Positions 1-9,271 of a stretch of 64,000 bases of DNA are shown piece by piece. The DNA is from Cellulomonas denverensis. GTDB lineage: Bacteria; Actinomycetota; Actinomycetes; Actinomycetales; Cellulomonadaceae. The notes below the pieces were generated by a model, which ran no database searches, was not told the origin of the DNA, and was given only the letters and a program-made list of their open reading frames with translations. Positions within the stretch are counted from its first letter, which is position 1. Every line of letters starts with the position of its first letter. The translations under genes and the position numbers were made by a program. Location: NCBI RefSeq assembly GCF_012396125.1, contig NZ_JAAXOX010000015.1:1-64000 (forward strand), read 5' to 3'.

Positions 1-135
1 CGGGAGCCGGGAGCCGGGAGCCGGGAGCCGGGAGCCGGGAGCCGGGAGCCGGGAGCCGGGAGCCGGGAGCCGGGAGCCGGGAGCCGGGAGCCGGGAGCCG
101 GGAGCCGGGAGCCGGGAGCCGGGAGCCGGGAGCCC
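1..135. repeat. 7-bp tandem repeat array (CGGGAGC)n
   Basis: About 19 perfect head-to-tail copies of the heptamer CGGGAGC run from the first base of the window. The array may continue to the left, so its true length is unknown. The period is 7, so any translation changes frame every unit and it is not a protein repeat. It sits at the outer edge of the gene-free parS region. Confidence 0.95.
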
Positions 136-685
136 ACCGGTCACGCCGGTTCCTCTCGGCGATAGCTTGCGTCGGCCGGGATCGGAATCCGGGTCCGCGC
201 GGTTGGCAATGCATCCGACCATCCCCGGCGTAGGTCGCGTGTCTCCGCAACCGTGCCCCGCATCGAGGCGAGGCACATCGGCTCGCGGCACCGACCCTCG
301 TCCGTCCCTGGCTAGCCGACCACTCGATCCGCCGGGTTGGGCCTCGCACCGGCGCGGGTCTGCGGGACGTGGGCGGGTCGCCAGCGCTGACCGCCCTGAC
401 GCAGACAGGAAGGGCAGAGTGGCGCCGTCGGGGGCTGGTGATGTTCAGGGGACGCAGGTCGCGACGGTAGCTCCGGGAACTGGGCGATCGGCTCGGCGCG
501 CACGACAGGGTGGAATCGGTCTGATCACGTCTCGTGCCGTCAGTGGCCTGTCACCGAGCAGGAGTTGATCTCGGCCGCTCTGTTCGTGAACGGGTCGCCA
601 CCGCCAGGGCTGGTGAGACTCCGCGATGGCGGCAGGTTCGCCGAGCGGGGGCGGGCGCCCACCACCGGCCTCGATACCGTCGTTC

Positions 686-835
686 CGGGATCGGGATCGG
701 GATCGGGATCGGGATCGGGATCGGGATCGGGATCGGGATCGGGATCGGGATCGGGATCGGGATCGGGATCGGATCGGGACCGAATCGGGACCGAATCGGG
801 ACCGGGATCGGATCGGGATCGAATCGGGACCGGAT
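686..835. repeat. 6-bp tandem repeat (GGGATC)n with degenerate tail
   Basis: Fourteen perfect copies of GGGATC occupy 687-770. A degenerate tail of GGATC, GGGACC and GAATC variants follows to about 835. The hexamer keeps all frames open, producing long Arg-Ser, Gly-Ser or Asp-Arg pseudo-proteins on both strands that should not be annotated as genes. Confidence 0.93.
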
Positions 836-1237
836 CTGCGGAGCGGGTGGCGAGCTGTGCAGGTCTGCATGACGAGGGCGGTCTCGCGCCCGGTGAACGC
901 TCCGGACGTGCGTTCTGGTCGTCTTGATGGCTCCGAGCGGCGGCGTCTGGACTGCGGGCAGACAAGGCACGCGTCGCTGATGCCCTGTGTCTCCGACCGG
1001 CCTAGACGGACCCGCTCGGCCCGGACTGCCCTGGAATTGGCCCGCGCCGAAGTCGCAAGGGGAGGGTCCTGCGGGTTGGTAGCGCTCGTTTCGGAGCTGA
1101 GTGCCACGTCTGCGAGTCGCCGCCTCGGGACCTGGGCTTGGGTGCTCGGCCGGCGCTCGGAGAATCCGCGTTCTGAGCCGCAGTGATCAGTGGATTGTGT
1201 CGGAGAGTGTGAGCTCAGACGGTCAATCGAGGGCTTC

Positions 1238-1251
1238 GTTTCACGTGGAAC
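1238..1251. promoter_or_regulatory. parS-like ParB binding site
   Basis: The 14-mer GTTTCACGTGGAAC differs at one position from the bacterial parS core GTTTCACGTGAAAC. It lies about 1.2 kb upstream of rsmG-parA-parB, the position expected for origin-proximal parS. Confidence 0.85.
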
Positions 1252-1319
1252 CGCCGCATCGACATCAGCGTCGATGGATCTGCCCGCCAGAGGGGTGACC
1301 CATGTTCGGGGCGAGCCAT

Positions 1320-1333
1320 GTTCCACGTGGAAC
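1320..1333. promoter_or_regulatory. parS-like ParB binding site
   Basis: The 14-mer GTTCCACGTGGAAC is a perfect palindrome, with two symmetric changes from the parS core. It is 82 bp from the preceding site. Confidence 0.82.
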
Positions 1334-1551
1334 GAACATCCGGTGTGGCGGTACCGCGACGGTCGACCGTCGCTGGAGGCCTATCGAGGAAGGAGTCGTC
1401 GGTATCGGCCTTGGCCTCGACGCGGATGCCGTAGCCGCCGCTGTCGGCGGAATTGCTGTGCTGGCGCGAGCGGAACCGCGGGTAGCGCGCAGCGGACGAC
1501 GCTACGCGCGGCCATCCGGGCGTGGGGATGTCGGGCCGCCGACGAGGGCTG

Positions 1552-1565
1552 GTTTCACGTGAACG
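1552..1565. promoter_or_regulatory. Weak parS-like site
   Basis: GTTTCACGTGAACG keeps the left half and centre of the parS core but has lost one A in the right half. It may bind ParB weakly. Confidence 0.5.
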
Positions 1566-1861
1566 CGTAGCTAAGGGTCCAGATCTGCGACGGAACGCGC
1601 CGACGCTGAGCGCCCGGGCGCGATGCCAGCGCGATGTGGGCCGGCCCGGTCGGCACGGAACTCGGCACGGCCGCTGACCGCGCGGACGTGGGAGGTGCAC
1701 CTAGGTGGCACTGCACCGAGAGTCCGGACAGCACAAGACGCCGCCGCAATTGGCGACCCATACCGAGTCACGGTGAGCGGGCGGGGCGGAGTGCGGGTCA
1801 CGCATCTGAGCGCGGGTGCGGTGGCGAGAGGGCAGAAGCGGCCCTCGGCCCGACAGTCGTG

Positions 1862-1875
1862 GTTCCACGCGAAAC
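1862..1875. promoter_or_regulatory. Degenerate parS-like site
   Basis: GTTCCACGCGAAAC matches the parS core at 12 of 14 positions. The change inside the central CACGTG makes its activity uncertain. Confidence 0.5.
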
Positions 1876-2130
1876 GGTCGGAGGTGCCAGACAAGCGATG
1901 ATCGCCGAACCCGGAGACAGGCCGACGTCGCCCGGACGAACACGGTGGGGTGCCTTCGCGCGTCCTGACGTTGACGAGGGCCGCGCAACACGCTCGCGAC
2001 ACGGGAATCGCCCCCGGGCAAGAGCCGGACCACCGCGCCAGCTACCGCCGACCACATCCGCTGCGCGCGACGTGCTCGCCGCACACCGCGCGCAGCGCGC
2101 TGGCCGCACAACGGGTGCAACACGATGTCT

Positions 2131-2144
2131 GTTTCACGTGGAAC
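2131..2144. promoter_or_regulatory. parS-like ParB binding site
   Basis: GTTTCACGTGGAAC, identical to the site at 1238-1251, lies about 330 bp upstream of rsmG. Confidence 0.85.
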
Positions 2145-2469
2145 CACGCGGATGTCGTCCTTGCTCGGGGGAGGAGGCCCCGATGTGGCGACAAGGAACG
2201 CGCGCCCATGCGCGCCGTCCGCTGTGGCGCAGCCCGTCGTGCTGCGCCGGGAGACTGGGACACTCACCCAAGTGCCGGGCGGGCTGTCGAGCCATGATCG
2301 AGGGTGTGCACCTCCGCGCAGATCGCTCGTCCGTCCCCCGATGACGCCTGGATCCGTTGCGACGCGCTCCGTCTGACGGTCCCGCGGGGTACCGTTGTCT
2401 CCTGTCCGCTCGTGCGATCGCCGGCCGATCCGGGCGGACCCGCCACGGCTACGAGAGCAGGAGTCCTCT

Positions 2470-3267
2470 GTGCGTCCGCACCACACCTCAGACCGCTCAG
2501 CTGCGGGGCGATCGACTGCGGACGAAGTGCCGAATCAGCCCGAACTGGACCCGTTGTCGGGTGACGACCGGCTTCCGGAGCTGTTCGGGAGTGCCTGGTC
2601 GACGGTTCTCGGGTTCCACGATCTGTTGGCCGACCAGGGAGTGTTGCGTGGGCTCGTCGGTCCGCGTGAGTTGAGCCGGTTGTGGGAGCGACACCTGGTG
2701 AACTCGGCGGCGGTGGTGCCGTTTTTGCCGGAATCCGGTCAGATCGTCGACGTGGGTTCCGGTGCGGGACTGCCGGGTGTGGTGATCGCGGCGATGCGGC
2801 CGGCGGCCGAGGTCGTGCTGCTGGAGCCGATGGAGCGCCGCACGGAGTGGCTGTCCGAGGTGGTGACGGAGCTGGGGCTGACGAATGCCCGGGTGCTGCG
2901 GGGCCGGGCAGAGGACCAGGTCGGTCTGCTGCACGCCGACGCGGTGACGGCCCGGGCGGTCGCGGCGCTGGCGAAGCTGTACCCGTGGACGCTGCCGCTG
3001 CTGCGAGTGGGCGGCGAGTTGGTCGCGCTGAAGGGCGGACGTGCCGCGGATGAGGCCGAGGCCGGCCGCGAGGTGATGGCCACGTACGGCGGGGGAGAGG
3101 TCCGGATCGAGACCGCTCCGACCCTGGACGGACTGGACCCGACGACGGTGGTCGTGGTCCGCAAGGACTCCGAGGGATCGGCGCCGCCCCGCGCGAGCTC
3201 CGTTCCACGTGAAACAACCGGTGGTCGCCGTGGGCGACGCACCGCGAAGAAGGGATCGCGCCGGTGA
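2470..3267 (+). CDS. rsmG: 16S rRNA (guanine-N7) methyltransferase RsmG
   Basis: This enzyme uses S-adenosylmethionine to methylate a guanine at N7 in the 530 loop of 16S rRNA (GidB family). The SAM-binding motif VDVGSGAGLPG is clear near residue 95, and the fold continues to about residue 235. A basic tail ([13 protein letters not shown]) follows. I chose the GTG start at 2470 because AGGAG lies 6 bases upstream; the frame is open further upstream but has no ribosome binding site. The 265-residue product is slightly long for the family because of an N-terminal extension and the basic tail. Its stop overlaps the parA start by 4 bp, so rsmG-parA-parB are translationally coupled. A parS-like site lies inside the 3' end of the gene. 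Confidence 0.95.
   Translation: MRPHHTSDRSAAGRSTADEVPNQPELDPLSGDDRLPELFGSAWSTVLGFHDLLADQGVLRGLVGPRELSRLWERHLVNSAAVVPFLPESGQIVDVGSGAGLPGVVIAAMRPAAEVVLLEPMERRTEWLSEVVTELGLTNARVLRGRAEDQVGLLHADAVTARAVAALAKLYPWTLPLLRVGGELVALKGGRAADEAEAGREVMATYGGGEVRIETAPTLDGLDPTTVVVVRKDSEGSAPPRASSVPRETTGGRRGRRTAKKGSRR
3202..3215. promoter_or_regulatory. parS-like site inside rsmG
   Basis: GTTCCACGTGAAAC differs from the parS core at one position. It lies within the 3' coding part of rsmG, about 50 bp before parA. Confidence 0.85.
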
Positions 3268-4256
3268 CCTCCGACTCGAACTGGACTGCGCCCCGGACGG
3301 GTGATGACGAGGAGCGGCGCGCTGCGATCGTCGCCTCACTTCCCCCGGCGGACGAGGACACCCCGCTACTCGCCGAACTGCGGATCGACGCGAGCCGGCG
3401 GATCCAGCTGAGCGGGCGGGCGTTCCCGCGACCCGAACACACCCGGATCCTCACCGTCGCGAACCAGAAGGGCGGCGTGGGCAAGACCACCACCACGGTG
3501 AATCTCGCCGCCGCGCTGGCCAAGTCCGGGCTGAACGTGCTGGTGATCGACAACGACCCGCAGGGCAACGCCTCGACCGCGCTCGGGGTCGACCACCGGG
3601 CCGGAGTGCCCTCGGTGTACGACATCCTGGTCGACGGTGCGCCGATGTCCGGGACCGTCACGCCGGCCGCCGGGATCGACAACCTGTGGTGCGTGCCCGC
3701 CACGATCGATCTGTCCGGTGCCGAGATCGAACTCGTGTCAATGGTGGCGCGGGAGACCCGGCTGCGGAACGCGCTGCACGCCTACCTCAAGGAACGGGTC
3801 GAACGCGGGGAGTCGCGGATCGACTACGTGCTGGTGGACTGCCCACCGAGCCTGGGCCTGCTGACCGTGAACGCCTTCGTGGTCGCGGACGAGGTGCTGA
3901 TCCCGATCCAGTGCGAGTACTACGCGCTGGAAGGGCTGAGTCAGCTGCTGAAGTCGATCGAGCTGATCCAGGCGCACCTGAACCCGACGCTGCACCTGTC
4001 CACGATCCTGCTGACGATGTACGACGGCCGGACCAACCTGGCGCAGCAGGTGGCCCAGGAGGTGCGCGAGCATTTCCCGGCGGAGACCCTGTCGGCGACG
4101 ATCCCGCGGTCGGTGCGGGTGTCGGAGGCGCCGTCCTACGGCCAGACCGTGATGACCTACGATCCGACGTCGAGCGGCGCGCTGGCGTATCTGGATGCCG
4201 CGCGTGAACTCGCCGACCGGGGTGTCTCCGGCGCGGCGCAGAAGGAGGGCGAGTGA
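3264..4256 (+). CDS. parA: Chromosome partitioning ATPase ParA (Soj)
   Basis: ParA is a Walker-type cytoskeletal ATPase that binds DNA non-specifically and, with ParB-parS complexes, segregates newly replicated origins. The deviant Walker A motif KGGVGKTT lies near residue 70, followed by [13 protein letters not shown] and a Walker B-like [11 protein letters not shown]. About 60 residues precede the ATPase core, an N-terminal extension common in actinobacterial ParA. The GTG start overlaps the rsmG stop (GTGA) and the gene's own stop overlaps the parB start. With several parS-like sites nearby, this is clearly the chromosomal rather than a plasmid system. Confidence 0.97.
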   Translation: MTSDSNWTAPRTGDDEERRAAIVASLPPADEDTPLLAELRIDASRRIQLSGRAFPRPEHTRILTVANQKGGVGKTTTTVNLAAALAKSGLNVLVIDNDPQGNASTALGVDHRAGVPSVYDILVDGAPMSGTVTPAAGIDNLWCVPATIDLSGAEIELVSMVARETRLRNALHAYLKERVERGESRIDYVLVDCPPSLGLLTVNAFVVADEVLIPIQCEYYALEGLSQLLKSIELIQAHLNPTLHLSTILLTMYDGRTNLAQQVAQEVREHFPAETLSATIPRSVRVSEAPSYGQTVMTYDPTSSGALAYLDAARELADRGVSGAAQKEGE

Positions 4257-5275
4257 GCGAGAAGCGACGGGGTCTGGGTCGGGGCCTGGGGGCACTGATC
4301 CCCACCGCCGACACCCGGCCCGACGGTTCGACCCGTCCGGTCGACGTGTTCTTCCCGGACCGCTCGGCCGAGCGTCCGGCGCAGGAGGACTCGGCGGCTC
4401 CGGAGGCCCACAACGCGTCCGGCGAGGACGTTTCCGCAGGTCAGGGGCTTGTTCCGGTGCCCGGCGCGAGCTTCGCGACCCTGCCGGTCGCGGCGATCCG
4501 GCCGAACCCGCGCCAGCCCCGCACGGTGTTCGACGAGGACGCGCTGGCCGAGCTGGTCGGGTCGATCCAGGAAGTCGGCGTGCTGCAGCCGGTCGTCGTC
4601 CGCCCCGCCGGGGAGGGCTACGAGCTGATCATGGGTGAGCGCCGGTGGCGTGCGACCCAGGAGGCCGGCCTGGACTCGATCCCCGCGATCATCCGGGAGA
4701 CCGACGAGGGCGACCTGCTCCGGGACGCGCTGCTGGAGAACCTGCACCGCTCCCAGCTCAACCCGCTGGAGGAGGCGGCTGCCTACCAGCAGCTGCTGGA
4801 CGACTTCGGCTGCACCCACGAGGAGCTGGCCGGCCGGATCCACCGGTCCCGGCCGCAGATCTCCAACACGCTGCGCCTGCTGCGCCTGCCGCCCCTGGTG
4901 CAGCGCCGGGTCGCCGCCGGTGTGCTGTCCGCCGGTCACGCCCGGGCGCTGCTGGGGCTCAGTGACGGGGCCGCGATCGAGCGGCTCGCGCAGCGGATCG
5001 TCGCCGAAGGGCTGTCGGTCCGCGCAGTCGAGGAGATCGTCGCCCTGGGTGCCGAGGACGGGACCGGCAAGCGCAAGCGCGCGCCCCGCGCCGGGATCCG
5101 GAACGAGGCGCTGGACGACCTCGCGAGCCGGCTGTCCGACCGGTTCGAGACCCGGGTGAAGGTCGACCTGGGCAAGAACCGCGGCAAGCTGACCGTCGAG
5201 TTCGCCTCGGTGCAGGACCTCAACCGCATCCTGTCCAGCCTGGCGCCGGACGACCCGGGGATCTTCAAGGGCTGA
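4253..5275 (+). CDS. parB: Chromosome partitioning protein ParB (Spo0J)
   Basis: ParB is a CTP-dependent DNA clamp that loads at parS and spreads along the origin region. The arginine-rich [12 protein letters not shown] motif (near residue 127) and the [14 protein letters not shown] box are visible. They are followed by the helix-turn-helix that reads parS ([20 protein letters not shown], around residues 190-210) and a C-terminal dimerisation domain. The 340-residue length is normal. It starts with GTG inside the last codons of parA. The six parS-like sites at 1238-3215 are its likely targets. Confidence 0.97.
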   Translation: MSEKRRGLGRGLGALIPTADTRPDGSTRPVDVFFPDRSAERPAQEDSAAPEAHNASGEDVSAGQGLVPVPGASFATLPVAAIRPNPRQPRTVFDEDALAELVGSIQEVGVLQPVVVRPAGEGYELIMGERRWRATQEAGLDSIPAIIRETDEGDLLRDALLENLHRSQLNPLEEAAAYQQLLDDFGCTHEELAGRIHRSRPQISNTLRLLRLPPLVQRRVAAGVLSAGHARALLGLSDGAAIERLAQRIVAEGLSVRAVEEIVALGAEDGTGKRKRAPRAGIRNEALDDLASRLSDRFETRVKVDLGKNRGKLTVEFASVQDLNRILSSLAPDDPGIFKG

Positions 5276-5308
5276 CGCCGCCGCCGGAAGGGCTGACGCC
5301 GCCGCCGG

Positions 5309-6265
5309 TCAGTCGCCGAGCGCGCCCTCGACCACCCGCCGGTACAGGGTCGGCAGGTCGTAGCCACCGGCCTCGGCGGCCTGCGGGAACAGCGACGTCT
5401 CCGTCATACCCGGAGCGACGTTGACCTCCAGGAACCAGGGCCGGCCCTGCTCGTCGACGATCAGGTCGGTGCGGGACAGGTGCCGGAGGCCGAGCACCTG
5501 GTGGGCGGCGACGGCGACCTCGGCGGCACGCTCCGCGAGCTCCGGGGCCAGCCGGGCGGGGGAGAAGTACTCGGTGCGACCGGGGTTGTACCGGGCGTCG
5601 TAGTCGTAGGGACCGTCGGTGACGACCTCGACGCCGGGCAGCGCGACCGGTTCGCCGTCCAGCTCGACCACGCTGACCGCGACCTCGGTGCCGATGACGG
5701 CCTGCTCGATCAGCGCGGTGTCCGAGTAGGCGAAGCAGGCGACCATGGCCCGGGGCAGGTCGTCGGCGGAGTGCACCAGCGTGACACCGAGCGCCGATCC
5801 ACCGCGCGAGGGCTTCACCACCAGCGGCAGCCCGAGCTTGCCCACCACGGCGTCCAGGATCCGGTTGGCGCCGAGCTCGCGGAACAGCGACTGCGGCAGG
5901 GTGACGAAGTCGGGGGTGGCGATCCCGGCGCGGGTGACGGTGGTCTTGGCGATCGGCTTCGACCAGGCGATCCGGCTGGCGCGCGGGCCGGTGCCGACAC
6001 TGCGCAGGTCGAGCAGTGCGAGCACGTCCCGGACCGAACCGTCCTCGCCGGAGGCGCCGTGCAGCAGCGGCCAGACCAGGTCGGGACGGGTCTCGGTGAG
6101 CGCGGGCACCAGGTCGGCGTCGACATCGTGCACCGAGACGTCCACACCGGCAGTGCGCAGGGCGTCGGCGACGCGGCGGCCGGAGCGGATCGACACATCA
6201 CGCTCGTGGGACAGGCCCCCGGCGAGGACGACGACGCGCGGGCTGTCAGGGAGTGCGGGGGGCAC
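5309..6265 (-). CDS. D-alanine-D-alanine ligase family ATP-grasp protein
   Basis: An ATP-grasp ligase of the Ddl family, 318 residues. The N-terminal VVVLAGGLSHERDVS resembles the substrate-binding start of Ddl. The central PLVVKPSRGGSALGV is the nucleotide-binding loop, and RTDLIVDEQGRPWFLEVNVAPGMT carries the magnesium and substrate residues near the C-terminus. The likely reaction is ATP-dependent joining of two D-alanines for peptidoglycan precursor, but it may be a paralogue with another substrate, since actinobacteria often have a second ddl elsewhere. The GTG start has GGAGG 5 bases upstream. It converges with parB, leaving about 33 bp between the two stops. Confidence 0.82.
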   Translation of the reverse strand: MPPALPDSPRVVVLAGGLSHERDVSIRSGRRVADALRTAGVDVSVHDVDADLVPALTETRPDLVWPLLHGASGEDGSVRDVLALLDLRSVGTGPRASRIAWSKPIAKTTVTRAGIATPDFVTLPQSLFRELGANRILDAVVGKLGLPLVVKPSRGGSALGVTLVHSADDLPRAMVACFAYSDTALIEQAVIGTEVAVSVVELDGEPVALPGVEVVTDGPYDYDARYNPGRTEYFSPARLAPELAERAAEVAVAAHQVLGLRHLSRTDLIVDEQGRPWFLEVNVAPGMTETSLFPQAAEAGGYDLPTLYRRVVEGALGD

Positions 6266-6327
6266 TGGTTCCTCCGGGAACGGTGGGCAGACGTCGGTGT
6301 TCAGCCTAGTCAGGGGTGCGGAGCGAC

Positions 6328-6361
6328 GGCGGGCGCGCAGGGGTTCCGGCGCGCCCGCCGC
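6328..6361 (-). terminator. Hairpin terminator after the aminotransferase gene
   Basis: A 12-bp perfect GC-only stem (6328-6339 with 6350-6361) and a 10-base loop lie just past the stop of the minus-strand aminotransferase and upstream of the ddl-like gene. There is no clear U-tract, as is usual in GC-rich actinobacteria. Confidence 0.7.
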
Positions 6362-6364
6362 CGG

Positions 6365-7708
6365 TCATGCGAGGTCGGGGCCGGGCGCCTGGACGCTGTC
6401 GCCGGGTGCGCCGCCACCGGTGCCGAACAGCGAGACCAGCTCGCTCTCGCCCTGGACGACACCGGCGAGGCGACGGACGCCCTCGCGGATACGCTCCGGG
6501 GTCGGGTAGCAGAACGACAGCCGGACGTGGTCGGTGCCCTGTCCGTCGAAGTAGAACGCGGTGCCGGGGACATAGGCCACCCGGGCGGTCACCGCGCGGG
6601 GCAGCATCGCCTTGGCGTCGAGTCCGTCCGGCAGCTTCACCCAGGTGTAGAACCCGCCGTCCGGCACGGTCCAGGTGGCGTCCGGCAGGTGCTCGGCCAG
6701 CGCGCCGATCATGGCGTCGCGGCGTTCGCGGTACAGCTCCCGGAACTGCTTGACCTGGCCACGCCAGTCGCAGGTCTCCAGGTAGGCGCTGATCGCCAGC
6801 TGCGAGGCATTGGACGGGCAGAGGATCGCCGACTCGCTGGCCAGGACCAGCTTCTCCCGGACCGCGTGCGGGGCGACCGCCCAGCCGACCCGGTAGCCCG
6901 GCGCGAAGGTCTTGGAGAACGATCCGAGGTAGATCACCCCGTCCTCGTCCATCGAGCGCATGGCCGGCAGCGGGTCGCCCTCGAAGCCGAGCAGGCCGTA
7001 GGGGTTGTCCTCCAGCACCAGCACGTCGTAGCGGGCGCAGATCTCCAGGATCCGCGGCCGGCGCTCGGCGGACAGCGTGACCCCGGCCGGGTTGTGGAAG
7101 TTCGGCACCGTATACAGGAACTTGACCCGGCGCCCCTGGCGGGCGAGATCGGCGAGGGTGGCCTCCAGCGCCTCCGGGACCAGGCCGTCGGCGTCCAGCG
7201 GGACGTGCACCACGTCGGCCTGGTACGCCCGGAACACCCCGAGCGCGCCGACGTAGGAGGGTGCCTCGGCGACGATGACGTCACCCGGGTCGATGAACAG
7301 CCGGGTCACCAGGTCGAGCGCCTGCTGCGAACCGGTGGTCACCACCACGTCGTCCGGGTGTGCCTGGATGCCCTCCAGCCGCATCACCTCGAGGATCTGC
7401 TCGCGCAGGCCCTCGTCGCCCTGGCCGGAGCCGTACTGCAGGGCGACGGCGCCGCGGGTGGCGACCACCCGCTGGCTGAGCTCGGACAGGACATCCATCG
7501 GCAGCACGTCGAGGCACGGCATCCCGCCGGCCAGCGACACCACCTCGGGGCGGTTGGCGACGGCGAACAGGGCGCGGATCTCGGAGGCGCGCATCCCGCG
7601 CGTGCGGTCGGCGTAGGAGCCGATCCACCGGTCGAGTCGCGTGCCGTTGGCGGCTGAGGTCGGGAGGGGGCCCGACGTCTGCTCGCCGGGCCGCGATTCT
7701 GCGGTCAT
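6365..7708 (-). CDS. PLP-dependent aminotransferase (class I/II fold)
   Basis: A fold-type I aminotransferase, 447 residues, resembling 2-aminoadipate/aromatic aminotransferases of the LysN/MocR-domain type. The PLP lysine lies in YLGSFSKTFAPGYRVGW, and upstream are VVTTGSQQALDLV, VLEDNPYG and FLYTVPNFHNPAG, all typical of the family. The amino-acid substrate cannot be read from sequence. The ATG start encodes MTAESRPGEQ. A similar gene commonly lies near parAB and trx genes in related actinobacteria, so this looks like core genome. A hairpin terminator follows directly. Confidence 0.88.
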   Translation of the reverse strand: MTAESRPGEQTSGPLPTSAANGTRLDRWIGSYADRTRGMRASEIRALFAVANRPEVVSLAGGMPCLDVLPMDVLSELSQRVVATRGAVALQYGSGQGDEGLREQILEVMRLEGIQAHPDDVVVTTGSQQALDLVTRLFIDPGDVIVAEAPSYVGALGVFRAYQADVVHVPLDADGLVPEALEATLADLARQGRRVKFLYTVPNFHNPAGVTLSAERRPRILEICARYDVLVLEDNPYGLLGFEGDPLPAMRSMDEDGVIYLGSFSKTFAPGYRVGWAVAPHAVREKLVLASESAILCPSNASQLAISAYLETCDWRGQVKQFRELYRERRDAMIGALAEHLPDATWTVPDGGFYTWVKLPDGLDAKAMLPRAVTARVAYVPGTAFYFDGQGTDHVRLSFCYPTPERIREGVRRLAGVVQGESELVSLFGTGGGAPGDSVQAPGPDLA

Positions 7709-7801
7709 TCCCCGAGTGTGGCACGGACGGTCAACCCACCGGGGCGGCGTCCACCGTCGGCGCGCCGGATGTTCACCGGTCCACCGCGTGGGACGGCCGG
7801 C

Positions 7802-8140
7802 TCAGAGCGTGGCGGCCTCGGTCAGTGCGGCGTCGAACTCGGCGGCGTACTCGAGCTTGGTGCGGGCGCCCGGGATGGTGCGCAGCAGCTCCCCGTCGTG
7901 GAAGACGTACAGGGTGGGGATGGAGACGATCCCGTACCGGCGGACCAGGTCGGCCTCGGCCTCGGTGTCGACGGTGACCACCCGCAGCCGGCCCTGGTAG
8001 CTGCGGGCGAGCTCGTCCAGCACGGGGCGGACCGCCCGGCACGGGGCGCACCAGTCGGCCCCGAAGTCGACCGCCACCGGCAGCCCGGAACCCAGCACCT
8101 CGGTGTCGAAGGTGCTCTCCGTGACTGCCGGCAGCGTCAT
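7802..8140 (-). CDS. trxA: Thioredoxin
   Basis: A 112-residue cytoplasmic thioredoxin that reduces protein disulfides. The active site is WCAPC (near residue 31), where the classical motif is WCGPC; the cis-proline loop SIPTLYVF is present. It starts with ATG 5 bp downstream of the trxB stop, so the pair is one operon in which the reductase recycles this thioredoxin. Confidence 0.94.
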   Translation of the reverse strand: MTLPAVTESTFDTEVLGSGLPVAVDFGADWCAPCRAVRPVLDELARSYQGRLRVVTVDTEAEADLVRRYGIVSIPTLYVFHDGELLRTIPGARTKLEYAAEFDAALTEAATL

Positions 8141-8145
8141 CGTGC

Positions 8146-9198
8146 TCAGCCCTCGGCGAGGGCCCCGGCGACCTCGGCCCGCTCGGCGTCGGCCTCGGTG
8201 ACGTCGTCACCCAGGCTCTCCACCGCGGCCGGGATCTGGTCCGGGGAGGCCGGGTCGGCATCGGCCAGCGCGGCCAGGTAGTGCTGGGCGTCCAGCGCGG
8301 CGGCGCAGCCCGAACCGGCGGCGGTGATCGCCTGCCGGTAGGTGTGGTCCACCGCGTCACCGCAGGCGAACACCCCGGGCAGGTTGGTCCGGGTGGAGCG
8401 GCCCTCGACCAGGATGTAGCCGTTCTCGTCCAGGTCCACCTGGCCGTGCAGCAGCTCGGTGCGCGGCACGTGGCCGATCGCCACGAACACGCCGGTCGCG
8501 CCGTGCTCGCGCTCCTCGCCGGTGACCGTGTCGCGCAGCGTGACGCTGGTGACCTTGTCCGTGCCGTGGATGGCGACGACCTCGGAGTTCCAGGCGAACG
8601 AGATCTTCGGGTCGTTCTTGGCCCGGTCGGCCATGATCTTGGAGGCGCGCAGCTCGTCGCGGCGGTGCACGATCGTCACCGACTTGCCGAACCGGGTCAG
8701 GAAGGTCGCCTCCTCGACGGCCGAATCGCCGCCGCCGATCACGATGATGTCCTGGTCCCGGAAGAAGAAGCCGTCGCAGGTCGCACACCAGGAGACGCCG
8801 CGACCGGACAGCCGCTGCTCGTCGTCCAGGCCGAGCTGGCGGTAGGCCGACCCGGTGGCCAGGATCACCGCGCGGGCCTGCACGACATCGCCGCCGGCGG
8901 TGGTGACGGTCTTCACCGGACCCTCGAGCTGGACCTCGGTCGCGTCGTCCCAGACCACCTCGGCGCCGAACTTCTCCGCCTGCTGCTGCATCGCCTCCAT
9001 CAGGTCCGGACCCATGACGCCGGTCGGGAAGCCGGGGAAGTTCTCCACCTCGGTGGTGTTCATCAGGGCGCCACCGGCGGTGACGGACCCGGCGATCACC
9101 AGCGGCGCCAGACCCGCGCGGGCCGCGTACACGGCGGCGGTGTAGCCGGCGGGGCCGGAGCCGACGATGACGATGTCGCGGATGGGGGTCTCGGTCAC
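8146..9198 (-). CDS. trxB: Thioredoxin reductase (NADPH, FAD)
   Basis: A 350-residue low-molecular-weight thioredoxin reductase. Two dinucleotide-binding motifs are visible: [17 protein letters not shown] at the N-terminus for FAD and [11 protein letters not shown] for NADPH, with the redox-active CATCDG between them. The C-terminal [10 protein letters not shown] is the second FAD motif. About 35 extra acidic/alanine-rich residues follow the core. The start is GTG. In mycobacteria this operon lies beside sigM and the murJ gene; here the pseudokinase gene follows directly and no sigma factor is present. Confidence 0.95.
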   Translation of the reverse strand: MTETPIRDIVIVGSGPAGYTAAVYAARAGLAPLVIAGSVTAGGALMNTTEVENFPGFPTGVMGPDLMEAMQQQAEKFGAEVVWDDATEVQLEGPVKTVTTAGGDVVQARAVILATGSAYRQLGLDDEQRLSGRGVSWCATCDGFFFRDQDIIVIGGGDSAVEEATFLTRFGKSVTIVHRRDELRASKIMADRAKNDPKISFAWNSEVVAIHGTDKVTSVTLRDTVTGEEREHGATGVFVAIGHVPRTELLHGQVDLDENGYILVEGRSTRTNLPGVFACGDAVDHTYRQAITAAGSGCAAALDAQHYLAALADADPASPDQIPAAVESLGDDVTEADAERAEVAGALAEG

Positions 9199-9271
9199 GG
9201 GACTACCTCTCGGGGGGACGTGCTGGAAAGACGTGGGGAGAACAGCGCGCGGCGGCCGGGTGTTCCCGGGT

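Larger units (their letters stand above)
140..2469. other. Gene-free origin-proximal region carrying parS-like sites
   Basis: About 2.3 kb lie between the heptamer array and rsmG with no convincing gene. Every open frame here is arginine/serine-rich, overlaps others in most frames, lacks a ribosome binding site and resembles no family I know. The block contains a hexamer tandem array and five palindromes matching the ParB site consensus. In most actinobacteria jag lies directly upstream of rsmG; here it is not seen and may lie left of the window. The likely role is as a chromosomal centromere (ParB loading) region. I cannot exclude a small RNA. Confidence 0.7.

Noticed and set aside
1..835. 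CRISPR-like array
   Set aside because: The repeats are short head-to-tail units with no unique spacers between them and no cas genes are present.
445..1326. Minus-strand 293-residue open frame with a long Arg-Ser repeat
   Set aside because: The RS run is just the GGGATC hexamer array read in one frame; other frames of the same DNA are also open. No ribosome binding site or known domain.
1571..2486. Several overlapping open frames of 140-260 residues in the region before rsmG
   Set aside because: Arg/Pro/Ala-rich on both strands, no start signals, no family likeness, and they cross the parS-like sites. They are high-GC noise.
5480..7657. A 725-residue plus-strand open frame
   Set aside because: Antisense to the ddl-like and aminotransferase genes, which have intact motifs on the minus strand.
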